Shown: positions 10,322 through 23,405, counted from the first letter of the stretch. The stretch: 64,000 nucleotides of DNA from Oikopleura dioica (GCA_907165135.1 OU015569.1:6014001-6078000); one strand, 5' to 3'. Numbers and translations: made by a program. The notes: generated by a model not told the origin, from the sequence alone.

Positions 10322-12197
10322 CTAGAAAATAATCATAAGGACGTAGTAGAGAATCAGCATTAGAGCGGCAGTTGATTTCAATAAGACGCTCGAGTCTGGA
10401 TTGGATGGCATCGTGGGAATTTCTATTTCAAAGGGTATACCAGGTTTTGCTAATAATTCGTTATTGAAGGTAACTGTTAGTTATTAATTAAATTAGATTG
10501 TTAAAAATATTGAAATTACTTGCAGCTGTTGTGTTTGTTATCGCCGAGCTACTTGTGTTAGATGAAGCGCTACTGATTATTGCACTACTGGTAGTTGAGG
10601 TTCTACTTGTACTTGTTGTTGTTGTGGTCGTACTTGTACTTGTTGTCGTCTCCGACACAGGTATTATTGGGAGAGTAAATATATCTAGTTTGGTTACAAG
10701 CAATAATATCCCTAAGTCTAAAAATATCCAAACTCTAAAAACCTCTAGTCTAAAAAATCTTCTACTCTTTTCCAGGAGACTGTTGTTGTAAAAAAATAGG
10801 GATTTCCCGATTTTTTATTTTTGCATTTTCAAATTTTAAGCGAATCGTTTTCGTGCAAACAAAAACACTTTTTTAAGCATTTTCAGCAAATGAAAGCAAG
10901 GGTAACCTTTCCTGAATTTTCAAGAGGCCCAGTAATAGCTTCGATACCAGACTTGTAGAAGGAGGGTCGAGTGTAAACGCCTAAAATAGTATAAATCAGT
11001 ATTCTTCAAAGAAAGCTAACCTGGAACTCCTTCTGTGCCACACTCTTGAGGTCCATATGAAACAATTCCGTATAAAGAGGTTTGTCCGTTGTATCTACAG
11101 TAAAGCGGTCCGCCAGAATCACCAGCGCAAGAATCCTTGTATAAATCTCCTGATAGTCGATCGCCGAGAGCACATATTTGCTTGCTGAAAAAGATAATGA
11201 TAATTAACCGCTTGGATAATACCTTCCGCTTATGCCAACTCCCCAAACCATCACACACTGGGAGGTGCTCCAAAGATTAAGCTCTACTCGTCTAAGTCCG
11301 GACGAGGCTGACCCTCCATTAGATGTTAGGCCCCAACCGGCAGTATAACAAGAAGCTCCTTGTGGAGGATTTCCAATTCCGATTGGAAGGATTTCCGAGT
11401 AAGGGTCTCTACTCGAAGTAATTTCGCTATCAAGCTCCAAGATTGCTAGTAATGAAATCAAAGAAGATTATTTGTAGAGCAATTACCGATGTCGTTCTCA
11501 ACCGTACTAGGCTTGTAACTGTCAGTGTAGATTTGACTGACACCGACCAAGCGTCCACCAGCGTCGAATCTGCTGCTTCCTATCCTGATAGTAATCGCAC
11601 TCGGGTCCTTATTATGTATACAATGTGCGGCTTGAAAAGGGGTTTGTTTTCTCATTGTGCTCATTTCATTGTTTTGGAAGTTCAGAGACTCGAAAATTTA
11701 ATAATTGTCGACATACGAGCAGCCCTTTCCTGTAAGAATGAACCTTGACGAAATTATGCTTCCACCACACATTTCAGAGGTGCGACCGGATCGTATCGTC
11801 ATTCCCACTGAATAGATTTTCAATATTACATTCATGCTTCGACATTTTTTGACTGGCTCCACTGATTTTAAATGCTGTACAAAACATTATTGTTTAGCAG
11901 TGAGAAACATGTCTCAGCCAGTTGTAGGAATTCAAGCCGGCTTATTTTTTCTATCTCAAAGAAAAAATTGTTCAATCAAATGATCAGAACCAGGTCATAA
12001 AAATGATTTACTCCTAGCATTGACGTCCTTCCTTTTTGAATTATATTCTGATGACTCTGATCGTGTTTTAAGATGAATATACTTTATTCTAGTTTATGTA
12101 CCGATGAATGGAGCGCTCGAGATTGATATTTCAGTGCCGCCAATAATTCGTGGATGTATGTCTATATTCGTGGGCGTTGAGTCTGCATCCGATGTTT
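10322..12197 (-). CDS. Trypsin-like S1 serine protease with Ser/Thr stalk and GPI-type tail
   Basis: Exons run 12197-12102, 11807-11730, 11630-11487, 11445-11223, 11184-11021 and 10980-about 10911, then stalk and tail exons to 10322. The activation site is HPR|IIGGTE. The full triad is present: His in TAAHC, Asp in ENDIAIL, Ser in GDSGGP. Asp six residues before the catalytic Ser predicts cleavage after Arg/Lys. The mature N-terminus, CGGS and the PGVYTRP region are all typical. A Ser/Thr-rich stalk (about 10680-10510) follows, then a hydrophobic C-terminus (LLKSTAALMLILYYVLMIIF) with no cytosolic tail, as in GPI-anchored proteases such as testisin and prostasin. The first coding exon and signal peptide were not located. 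One intron must be GA-AG (11631-11729). Confidence 0.92.
11631..11729 (-). other. Non-canonical GA-AG intron in the protease gene, 99 bp
   Basis: On the minus strand the exon ends ATT CTT ACA G at 11730, the intron begins GAAAGG and ends TTCAAG, and the next exon starts CC GCA CAT TGT at 11630. This yields the invariant Leu-Thr-Ala-Ala-His-Cys of S1 proteases. The nearest GT downstream would insert extra residues in front of the catalytic His. Confidence 0.8.
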
Positions 12198-13197
12198 CTA
12201 AATAAAATCCCTGTTTGATGCCTCTTGCTCAAATCAATGCAAACCTCCGATCTGTCCATAAATAAATCTTGCATGTGAAAACACTGGAAATAACCAGATT
12301 ATCTTCATTTCCTCCTTTTTCTCTGAATTTCGAGTTTGCCGTCGCGCCCAAGGCAGTTTTTCCGAGGTGCACTCGCTTTTGCGCGGTGGTGCTCTTTTCA
12401 ATGGTTAAATATTAGCAAAGTCAGGGATTGGGATTGTCGCTGGCCGTGGTATTGTTCGACGTGAAAAACGAAAATTGTATAAAAATTAAATTACGCCATG
12501 TTTGAGTGCGGCTCTTGGCGCCGTCGAAAGTCGTCAAAAGAACAGCCTCAGACGCATTGAAGGCGCATCGTAACTATCTTTATTCTATGTAATCCATCAT
12601 AGGAAGTTTCACGGCGCATTTCACTCGACCAAACAGGCCATTCATCGTTGTATTAGTTTTTGACGTCTAAGAAGTCTTCTAGCATACGTTGCTATGTTGT
12701 TGCTACTTCCTTTCTGAGTTTAAAGAAAAAATATAATTTACAAAAAACCACTTCCTTTGTAACTATTTCTTATTTTGATAGCTTAGTCTACAATCCAGGG
12801 CAGCTCTTTTGAAGGATTCTCTCGCTCTTGAAATCACAACCTCGCAAAAGTCAAGTTTTGCTAAGAAATGATTGATTTTTAACAAAACACTGTTGTCGCA
12901 AAAAAGCGGATGGTCACGGCCATTTTCGGAAGAAGAAAATAACGTCTTTTAACTAAGCACAATAAAACCGCTCATTATTGCCCACAAAACATCGAGTTAT
13001 AGCTGTATGATTTGAATTTCGAAATACGCTATAAAAAGGAATTCTACGAAAGACTACAATTTTAAAATTTCCATTATCAAATACAAAATGGCGTGCTTCC
13101 TTTTTTCCCGAGGAGTTTTATATCTTAACGAGCAATTGAAGGGTGCATATAAAGCTAAATTTTCTTCGAACAGGCAATTCTTGTCTTTTTGAGAAAA
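12198..13197. other. Intergenic region
   Basis: It should contain the missing first exon and promoter of the minus-strand protease and the promoter of the plus-strand transporter. It is AT-rich with a GC-richer patch at about 12340-12560. I see no coding segment that can be supported. Confidence 0.4.
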
Positions 13198-15053
13198 ATG
13201 AGGAACTTGAAGATTTCAAATTACTTGTCGTATATATTTTCTATGATGGAGATTTTATTCTACGGAGGAGTGCCCTATGGCTTCGGGTTCTTGCAGTACA
13301 TTTTCGAGAAAGAAGGGGTGTTTTGGAAAGAACTTTGCTACGACGAAAATAACCCTGAACACGTGGCCAACTGCAAAGTGCAGGAAAGTGGACTCGTTTG
13401 TGAGTCGAATCTAACATCTACACCTTGTTTAAGGCGAGTTAGTGCCATTTTGAAAGCATATCTATATTTTCTTTAATTTTATAAGTTTCTTACTGATCTG
13501 CTAATGCTACTTATCCATCCATGAATCATTTCTTAATAGTTATTAGGTCTGAAGCCGAGTTCAACTCTATCTACACTTATTTTCTGCTGACGTCGTCCAT
13601 TACGCCACTGATATTGAGCGAGATACTAAACAAGTACGGACTCTTCATATTCCGCTTATTGAGCGCGACATTCACCACAGCAGGACTTGTAACGCTTTGT
13701 TTTTATGAGTCGAATCCCTATCTTTTGTGGGTAAGCTGGCAACTCCTTGGCGTTTCTGCAGTTTCGTAAGCATAGATCATGCTATCCTTTCGAATGTAAT
13801 TTCAGGCCTATATATTCGAATATACGCGAACTTTGCCCTTTGTTTCCAGCAATAAAATCGCTCTCGCTCGGATTAATAAATGGATTTTTCGACGCATCTG
13901 GTAATTGAAAATAAGAGCATTATTATTTTTATAAAATTCTAGGTGGTATGTATCTCGTCTTCAAACTTATCTACGACTCGAGCCCCTCTGTGTCTGTGCC
14001 GACGATGATCACTGTCTATACTGCGGGCTCTTCTCTCCTCTGGATAAAATCTTTCTTTTTTTCGCCTAGATACTTTATAACTGGTGACAAAACAAACTCC
14101 GTTTTCAAAGAATCTTTCATCGGGAGTGTATGCAAGAAGCATGTCGATATTAACCCTGGCAAAGAAGACGAAAATAACCAAAAGGAAGAACCTCCAACCT
14201 TGATGGAGTACAAAAAATCGCTATTGTCCCTGAATTTCCTGACTTTCCTGCTTTATTCAATATTTTTAACAATTCGTACCAATTCATTTCCGATTTGGTG
14301 TTTGCCATGGCTGAAGTGGACGTTTCGAGAATATCCAGAAGAAAGACGAGATCAGCTTGTCTCTCAAAACATGGACATCTATGGGATCATGTACTTTGCT
14401 AGCATACTCTTATGTCCGATTCCAGGTACGATCACATAACATAAAAAACTTTAAATTGGGGGATCATTTCAGGGATGGTAACGAAGTGGATTCAGAAATG
14501 CTCTAGTAGAAAAGACTCCTCAGAAGAAGAGGATGAGAAGAAAGGCGAGTATTATAGTCTTCTTGTCTTTCTAGGGTTCGCAGCCGTTGCCTGCACCGCA
14601 TTATCAGCTCAGGTTTGTTATTTTCTAAAAAAGTGCAAAATAACAATTAAGATGTGCATGACGGGGTCTCAACCGAACGCGACTTCTGCAGTCATCGAGT
14701 TCTCCATGATCCGGACAATATTTTACATCACTAGGGGAGTTTACGTTTTCCAATTTTTCCCGGAGTCCCATTTTGGCTTTCTTTACGGTGAGCGAAAATG
14801 AGTATCGGTTCTTAAAACTTTAATTCTAGCCATCATATCTGTTGTGGTTGGAACTCTTCAATTTATAATCGATCCGCTGTTCAAGTTGATACAGAATAAT
14901 GGTGAAGTCGATTTTATCCCAGTATCGGCGGCGATGGCCGTAGCCTGTGGTCTCTGCCTTCTTCAACCGTTGTACAACTGGTGTATTCGTGATGCGTACA
15001 TCACGACTAATAGAAGAACGAAAAAAGAAGAAGAGGAAATAACATCTATGTGA
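13198..15053 (+). CDS. SLC43-type major-facilitator transporter
   Basis: Seven exons (13198-13433, 13547-13765, 13806-13900, 13943-14425, 14473-14612, 14652-14787, 14830-15053) total exactly 510 codons plus stop. Multiple membrane segments are visible (e.g. FRLLSATFTTAGLVTLCFYE and VVVGTLQFIID). The central loop is long and charged. The block KSLSLGLINGFFDASGGMYL resembles the SLC43 signature after TM5 (SLC43A1/A2 large neutral amino acids, SLC43A3 purine nucleobases). The N-terminus lacks a signal peptide; the tail is Lys/Glu-rich and cytosolic. The substrate cannot be told from sequence. Introns are 39-47 bp except the first, which is GC-AG. AATAAA lies close after the stop; TEP1 ends 31 bp away on the other strand. 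Confidence 0.88.
13434..13546 (+). other. GC-AG intron in the SLC43-type gene, 113 bp
   Basis: The donor reads AG|GCGAGT and the acceptor TTATTAG|G. Only this pairing keeps the frame (codon AG|G, then TCT GAA GCC). GT sites nearby do not give a compatible phase. Confidence 0.6.
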
Positions 15054-15084
15054 ATTTATTAATAAATTGTAGGCGTAACGGCAA

Positions 15085-18000
15085 TTATAGAGGAATAGCT
15101 CGTGAAAATGTGCCATTCGCAAAAGCGATGATTAAATTAGCATTTGCATCAATAGAGATCGAAGATATTTTTTCTTGGACAATGATTTCAGCCATCAGCT
15201 TTGTTTGTCGATCGTCGTCGGAGAAAGTGTAGACGTAGACGGTATGTCGTGAAGCATTAGCGATAAGTAATGACTTCTTTCCATCTTTGATGATTCCGAG
15301 CTTTCGAGTAATGAATGGCATCTCAATCTCTTCAGTTACATCTTAAGAAAATAATATTTATGGAAGTAGATCAAAATATACCTTCATCAACTCCGGTGTT
15401 GACTGCATTTGCCGGTGTTTCTGTAAACATCATTTCAAGTTTGTCAGTTTTCTGTTTCAGGTTGACTTGATAATGTCGCACAGTCCGAGTATCATCTGAC
15501 TCTCTAATATAGATCCTTAAATTTTTCTCCATCCACGGGACTATGGTATCTGTGCCAACGACTTCCGATGTCTCAATGGGTTCTATTGACAATGTGTTTG
15601 ACCAGAGTTCATTCGTCATGCAGTTCATGAAGTTATTTTGGTAGTTTATAAGGATGCGCAATGATTTTCCTTGTAAAATATCCAGTGCTTTTATCGGATA
15701 TTGGATTCCAGGGCTCTCTTTTCTTTGGAAATATACAAGAATCCCATTCAAAACCATCAAAGGAGTGCACTTGAGAGGCTGTATTTTCCATTCTCCATTA
15801 GTGACTGTGACAATTTCATCCTCTGTGACCATGTAGACAACGTTCTTGAATTCTCCTACGAGCTTTATTGGTGATTTTACTCGCTGTTTCATGATTTCAT
15901 TCGTATTCAATTCGAAAATTCCATCAGAGGAGGAGAAAATAATTTCTGTCTCCTTATTCTGCTTCGCCGTAAGCAAAGTCTCAACATGGACAGACTTGAT
16001 TTTCTGTCTTGATGATGGTCGCCATTCTTTGATTGAGTGTCCATCACTTCCAATCAGCAGAACGTCCTCGAGATCAATGAATTCCACTGGTTTAGGTTCA
16101 TTATCATCCCAATTGAATGGTTTATCTCTAACGGATACCAGAGCTGAGCCATTCTGGAAACCGCGACAGGTTGTAGAAGCGAGAACTTTTCCACGGTGCG
16201 AGAAAATATGCGCAGCATTGACGCTAGTTGTAGCAAGTAAATTCCCGAAAAGATTGATTTGAGAAGGGTTTTCGAGCAGAGCGAAGTTCACCACTTCTTT
16301 GAGACCCTCAGGAGACTCTTTGAGAAGTGAAACCGTGCAATTTTCGTAGCAAACCGCAGCAGAGACATCAGTAGACTGTTTCTCGTTGAAGCATGCGTCG
16401 ATGATCTTTTTACGAGGGTAAAAACTACTGTTCTTCGTCGTCTGCTGCATTTTGTAAAACGGAAATGAAGTAACCATAAGGGTCGTCGTTACAAATTTTG
16501 AGGAAACTTGGAGATACTTTGACTTTCCGATTTGTTTGATAGCAATAATCGAACAGTCGTAGGAGTTTTCCTTGCGAGCTCTCAGAGGTTCTAAGCTTCG
16601 TAAGTCTCTTTTAGATGAAATCTTGAATGTTTCCACCGAGAAACCCTTGTCATCTGAAATAATCACTTGTATGTTTCCGGAGCGGCTTTCAGTGAGAAAG
16701 ACATTTTGATGATCTAGCACTCGCTGGTTCAGAGGAATGTTATATGCTCTTAAGAATTTTTCTTTTTCGGATAGGAAATAGAGGTCGTTAGATGCTGTTT
16801 GAACCATGATACAGAAACCACAAACATCAAAGTCACAGGAAACAGCTTTCTTCACTGTCACTCCGAAATCGCCAGAGCCAATTGTACCACTGAATGTAGA
16901 GGTAACTGAGTGCAAAGAAGATCCTTTGCAGTAGTCAATGTTTCCGTTATAATAGACGAAAGCATATCCATAGTTGCTCTTGAACATCGCGAAGACAAGA
17001 TCGGAACACGTCTTGATGGTCTCTTGATCGGATTGTTTGTCCCAAACTGCGACAGACGAGCCCGTGGTGGAGGCAATGGTTCTATCCCCGATGATAAAGT
17101 CGGTGACGGGTTCTGCAGAATCCACTGCTTCAGCTGTTACTGTGCCACACTTGGCGCTCATCCATCGCACAGCACCGGAACTGTAACCGACAGCAAGCAA
17201 AAGCTCATCTTTTCTTTGGTCGAAAGATAGTGCAGTTATAGAGGCCGAAATATCTGTCTCTATTTTTGCAACGCAAGAGCCATCGATCGCATTGTAGAGG
17301 TAAATTCTCGAATTCCAGAGGCCAACGGCTACGCGCTGAAAATCATAACCTGGCTCTTGGGGAGTGCTGCCAACGCCGACGGAAAGTGCTACCTTCCCTG
17401 GAACGTGATCGAAAAACTGAGACCAAATTAACTTGCCATCCTCTGATCGCCAAAAATTAAGACAGCGAGTATCTGCATGTAGTGTGACAAAGCTCTCTCC
17501 TGAAAGAGCGACGGCGATATCAGTTACCTCTCCGTGGCCGTTTTTGGCTACATTTTGGACGATGAAGTCAGTGTCATTACAGATAGAAATATTGCCATGA
17601 GCGACAACAATCGCGTTGGATTGACTCAACGCTATTTTATTCGTTCCTCTGAATGGAAAATGCTTGATAGTCTCTTCTCCGGTTGAAAAATCACGAGTTA
17701 GAAGATTTCCACTGTCGGATAAAATGGAGATTGAACCTTCTTTCGACGAGATAATCTGGCCACCTTGTGAGGACAGGAAGTTGAATGTTTCCGAGAAATC
17801 GATAACTTCGTAGATCTTATTTTCGGGAGAATCGCCAAATAAATTTTCGTCCTTGAAATGGCAATCAACGAGAGCTTGTTTCATTCCAATTTCAGCACTG
17901 TATCTATTATTCAAATACGAAATCTTCTCCATTCGAGATGTAAAATGTTTGTCCGAGAACTTCAAGATCTTCTTTGTGACAGATTTCAGCAAGTCAAGTT

Positions 18001-21000
18001 TTTTAAGGAGCAGAATTATCTTCGCATCGACAAATTTCTTGCATTGAGGAAGAGTAAGGAGAGAAGGCAAGTTTTCGAGTGCAGTACTCGTCATTGTCTC
18101 TTTATTGTTCTTCAATATATCAATATAGCTTTCAAGAATGCCATCTTTGAAATTTTGAAGTATATCGACTGAAGAAAGTCCGGCGAGAATAGATTTTTTT
18201 ATCATAACTTTATCATCGACGATATCAACCAGCCACTCCTCCAGTCCTGATGCATACAAGTGGATGGTTTTCTCATCAGCGGGCGCAGCACCAGACCATA
18301 AGTACAATGAGTTTAGCCATACTTCGTAGTTTATAGGCTTATCAAGAAGCATGCCAGCTGCAGCATACGCAAAATATCCATAAACTGGCTCGGATATCTT
18401 GAGTATAAATGGTCCAAGCTCATCGAAATTCTTGGGTAAATGAGGAATTGGTATCCGATTTGTAAAAGTACGTAGGCCAGCAGCAAGCATTTTCATAAAT
18501 GCAACGTTTGAGCTTCCTTCGAGGGTATCAATTTTAGAATGCACACGTCTGTCCGCTTCGAATCCTATGAAACCGTTGAAAATGACCTTCTTTTCAGATG
18601 GAGAAAGTCGTTTTAGATTCAGGAAATTACGGGCGGAATCCTGGAATATACGCTGAAGTGCAAAAGTGTTAGTCTGAACGCCGAAAACGACTGAAGAAGT
18701 AGCCCTGTGACTCAAAACTGCCCACTCGATTGTCTCTAACTGTTGGGCATTATCTATAAATATAGTAGCATTTGAAGGGAGCGAGCTTTCGAGTAGATTG
18801 GGGTCTTCTTTTGGCTTCACAACGACCCCAAGTTGACTTCTCACAGCGTCAAGAAGATCTTCTACGGTGGTTTCATCGGTGCACTCGTACCATGCTGTTA
18901 CTTTTTCCTTTTCAATCTCTTTTCTTCTTAAATACCTCATCAAACATGTTTTTCCAGCATCCTTAGTTCCGTGAATAACAGTAACCTGGCCTTCGAATAT
19001 GCAACTTTTCGCTCTATTGAGAACCATATGCCGTCCATGAAAAGCCATATCATCATCTTTTATCTTCCTTTGAGGATTTTTGTTGCATTGAGCGATAGCA
19101 CTTGGAAGGTTTTGCATGATCTCATGGGATAAATCGCTGATATATTGAAAATCCACAGTAGAAAAGCCGAGTTTTTCTTCAAGTTCGTCCAGACGAGGAT
19201 CCCTTGAGAGCATTTGTTTTTTCAGCAGGATCGTTGGTTTACTGAAGTGTTTTGCCGTTAGTAATTCAGCTGCTGTAATAGATATTTTCTTGTTATCTTC
19301 GCCCCACGAGCTTGTAAAGTCGAACCCAGCTGGGGGAAATATCTCCTCGTAAAGTCGGCCGGGAACAGAACCAAAGCGCTCTCCAAGTATGCCGATAACA
19401 ATATCCGCTTCAATAATTTTCTTGAGACAAAAGGTTGTAGCACGAATCTGATTCTTGAAATTTTCAGGAAATCGAATATCAACCGGCTGCAAGAATACGT
19501 CATCGCGAGTTTTATTGAAGGCTGGTATGATAGAGTCGACGATTCTTTGCCGTTCTGTGGATAAGTCCATATACGTTGACGAAATAAATACTTTCAAAAT
19601 TTGTTTTCCATTTTGTCCATTGCCGGCAGCATCATCTTTATTATCAAAGTCATCAAGATGGACATCAAATTGCGAGGGATAAGCTTCAATATCTCTGATA
19701 ACATCTGATTTACTGTCCTCGGCAATAAATCGCAAGACTTGCTCATTGCATCCACTGACGCTTACGATTTTTGGAATCTTATTTCTGTTAAGGTTAAAAG
19801 AAAAAGAAAGATCTTTGAGTCGATGTTAAAAGCTCCATTAACCCTTTCCTATCGCCAAGAGAATACACACGAAGCTTGTTGGTAGCAAAGTCCGCACGTG
19901 TTCGAAGGTATTCCACCGGAAGGTCTCTCTCGTTGACGAAAACGAGACGGTTCACAGTCAATGGTTGTTTTTCAAAGAGGATCCAGTCTATCATAGTTTG
20001 CATATTCTTATATCGCGCGAAAGTTGTTTCTCTATCTTTCCATTTATTGACCAAGTCAATCAACGAAGAAGTTTTCTTATCGAAGTGAAGTCGGCTAACG
20101 CTTACGGGATCTTCATGATCTCCGTCAAAGTGATTTTCCGCCTCATAGTAATAAAGATCAACATCTTGGCAAGATTTGATTGCACAAGCAGCCATCACCA
20201 AAGCTTGGAAGTTTTTGTCTGCCGTGAGACCAGTTGGCTTTTTGTCTTTGCCTGGAAGGACATCCTTCTTGAGTTTTTTTATAAAGAAAATAGTGCGACC
20301 AGGGACAGATGGAACGTTGTTAATTGAGTGCAGGATTGCTTGATTTAGACAGATCTTGTATTTTTTAATCGTTCCCAATAATGTTTTCTTCCATATTTGA
20401 GATCCAACAGCTAAGTCCGTTTTCAAGTGGTAAAGTTTGCTCGTTTTGACATTCACGTGGTTGACCAGATTTTTCGCACGAAAGTGTTCAGCTTTGCAGA
20501 AAGCAAGCAAGTTTTTCCAATTCACGTCGTCTAGGTAGTCATCTTTGGGCACCGGCTTTGTAGGCTGTTTCGATAAATTTATAAGAAATTCCTTGAAATT
20601 TTCTTTCGCTTCAAAACTCTCTGGAGGACTCGGAACTTTAAGGGATTTCTTCTTCCATCCTACATCAAGAACTCTTTTGACACCGCGACCATATGGCTTC
20701 AGGACATCTTGCCAAGATCTTTCATTGCGGGTTGCCTGATCCTCCATTTCATTAACTTCATCCTCAAGTGCCCGAATTATGTCAAATGCAGCGAAGAATT
20801 GAGAAGGCATCTGCTTCGATCTAAAGATAGAGTTATTGGTATTTTCCTTCCATGGGAAACTAACCTTGCAACAGCATTTCTATTGCTTATAAATTTCCTG
20901 AAAAGGCCATCACACTCATCGTTGATTCCGCAATAAAAAATATTACGAATGTTTCGCAGCCCTGCCATGTATGGAAGCTTACGCGACTTGATAAGACCTT

Positions 21001-22453
21001 CCCACGCTTCAGCAACATTTCCCTTCGCAGTCAGTTCAGTTTCCCAAGTCATCGCCGTTTTGAGCTTCATTCTCTCCCCGCAGCGTTCGCGATCGTAGGG
21101 CTCGGTCAGTCGCGTTTTTGCGTACTCTTCGTATGACGACGGGTACCGCTTACCGAGGATTCCCATGACATATTCAGCGGGATCTTTGATATGCAGAGTT
21201 CTGATAAGATTCTTGAGTGTATGGACTTTTGCAGGAGGATCTTCGTCGGACACGATTTCAGCTGGTTGCTTTTTCTTCCGCTGTGGACGCTTATTGTGTT
21301 TCTGCAGTTGATACTCGTCAAACTCTCGGAATTTGTCTGTCATCGCTTTTCGAAGCGAAGTGCTGATTGTGCCACTATTTAGTTTCTCGTTCATTTCCGC
21401 GATCTCTATCCAATCTGATGGAGTGACAACGAGTGGCGAGAAATACTTCCGAATGAATTGCCGACTTTTTGGATGAGAAGCTGCGACAGCCGCGATAAAG
21501 TTCGATGCACTTCTTATATTCAAAAAACGACGAGCGTAAAGAGCAACCTGTAGGACAAATTCTGGTTTTTCGGAGTCGATTACAGCCTCAATTAAACTTC
21601 GGAAGGATTTAACGCTTGGATGTTCAATCTTCTTGAAGTCGACCCGGTTGACCAGACACAGGTTGACCTCATGAAGTAGAGTGATCTTTTTCTTGCGTTC
21701 ATTTTCTTCTCGTTCAGCAAGCTCATATTTCTGGTCGTCCTGTCCAGAGATATCTTCGAAAAGATTTGTTGTCTCGAGAAGTTTGACTTCATTTGAAGTG
21801 ATCGTTTTGGATCGTATCGAGACATGAGTATCCTTAGGTACGAGCTGAACATCGTCTGGAGTCCAACATGATGACGGTTTTTGATAGAGTTCGTCACTGA
21901 AGACTTCTTCTTTTTCTGGCTCTAAAGATGCTAATGACCCCGGTGACTCGATAGGAGAGGCCAGTTGGAGCAAGTAGTTCTCATTTCCAAAAGAGGATGA
22001 TGTTCGATTGAGCAAGAGTTTATTGTCGAGCGTTTTGTTCACTGATGTTGATCCTTCGAGGTTTTTATTCGCTAACAACGAGGAATCTGCAAGTGATGAT
22101 GATAGAAGTTCCTTATTTTGGAGATTTTGGGTTCCTAAAACAAAACAAGAAAGCAACAAAAAGTATAAGATAAATTACCAAAGAATGTGCAAGCAAGATT
22201 GCGTTTCGTTGTTTTAGCTGAGGTCAGTAAGGACGGATTGGATTTAAGAAGTGGATTGGACGTTAGAGGCCTGTTTATATCTTACGAGGGTTGGATTGTG
22301 CTTTGATTTCTTGATTTTCGATGAAATAACATGCATTCAACCTTTTCCTGTTGACGAAAGCTGAAGAGAGCTTGTCAATGGCCTCGTGGACGATGTAGAC
22401 TGCAACAGAGTGTTAAATCTCGAATTGAGTAAATTATTCTCTAAAGTCGCCAT
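15085..22453 (-). CDS. TEP1: TEP1: telomerase-associated/vault protein 1
   Basis: Six exons (22453-22342, 22280-22179, 22134-20865, 20820-19843, 19784-15382, 15341-15085) give 7122 nt, or 2373 residues, with every junction in phase. A Leu/Ser-rich N-terminal segment (about 180 residues) leads to a TROVE RNA-binding module (contains AMTDKFREFDEYQLQKHNK) and its vWA-like part. Next are a DUF4062 domain (KVFISSTYMDLSTERQ), a NACHT NTPase with Walker A HGTKDAGKTC and Walker B ATIFIDNAQ, then a long divergent WD40 region to the C-terminus. The order TROVE-DUF4062-NACHT-WD40 is specific to TEP1, a component of vault particles that also binds telomerase RNA. Vertebrate TEP1 is about 2600 residues, so this is nearly full length. 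One 4.4-kb exon holds most of the protein; four introns are 40-58 bp and the first is 61 bp. Confidence 0.96.
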
Positions 22454-23404
22454 CGCGAGAATGACCCGATTTCTCCTGTGCGAGCGCTAATAAAGGCTCA
22501 TTGATTAGTCTACTGTTGTCAGGATAGCTCTGAACTGCTCAGTGTCGTTTCGTAGCAATTTCGTTTGAATGAATCGGCGGAGGACTTTTTGCTGGAAGAA
22601 AAGGGGCGCTTGAAGAATTCGTGAGTTTCGCAAATAGTTATCAACAAAATAATTACACGAAGTTCAAATATTCTAGCCTACAAGAATGAGTTTGGTATAT
22701 TTAAATATAAATATTTATTTACACTAGGTTCAATCTCTAAAATGTAATTTTATACATTTTAAAACAAATTGTTTCCGATAATTATATTAATCCATGGTCG
22801 TAAATGCCTCAGAAATAAACACTAGAAATAACGATGATATGAGGAAAATATTTTCTCATAAGTTTGTGACAGAATTCCAATATCGTCCCAGGAAGCTTGA
22901 ATCTAACCCTTGGGCAGGTTGTTCAATATTCGACGGCCTTTATTATCAGTTCTTCACGTGGGAAAGCAACTTTTTAAAGTTGCCGCCATTCACTTTCTGG
23001 AATCTTTGAATTAAAATTTTGAAAATTCAACCTCAAAGCTTGACTAGCATTTCGTTGAGCTGGGACTAGAATTTCTCGAAATTATGGGCGGTATTATAGC
23101 AAAACCAAGACCTGATTGCCGAGTCTACAATGTAGACTCTACATAAAACAGTTTTAGATCATCATGACCTTGGAACAGATAACTCAGAGCGGCTAAAGAT
23201 CAACTCGACTTTCCGTAGAAAAAAAAAACTACAGAGGCGCGACTGATGTCCTTTTTCTAAAAATTGATAAAAGAAAAGACCCGCTGATCGGTTCTGAATT
23301 TTATCGTGAGCCGCGATACCGGTATATTTTATACTGGTCGAGTAGAGTTTCTTTTTCGGGAAAACAAGACTGGCAGTCTGTCTGTGCTGGTCGGATTAGG
23401 CGAC
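22454..23404. other. Intergenic region with a perfect palindrome
   Basis: Upstream of TEP1 (minus) and of the ORF at 23406 (plus), so it may hold divergent promoters. It is AT-rich. Apart from the 19-bp palindrome at 23120-23138, nothing stands out. An ORF at 22794-23009 shows no protein-like features. Confidence 0.4.
23120..23138. repeat. Perfect 9+1+9 palindrome
   Basis: GAGTCTACA-A-TGTAGACTC is an exact inverted repeat with a one-base centre. It could be a dimeric transcription-factor site or chance. Confidence 0.5.
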
Positions 23405-23405
23405 C

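Noticed and set aside
10488-10703. Thr-rich ORF as a separate gene
   Set aside because: It lies between the protease exons and the hydrophobic tail exon on the same strand and fits as the stalk.
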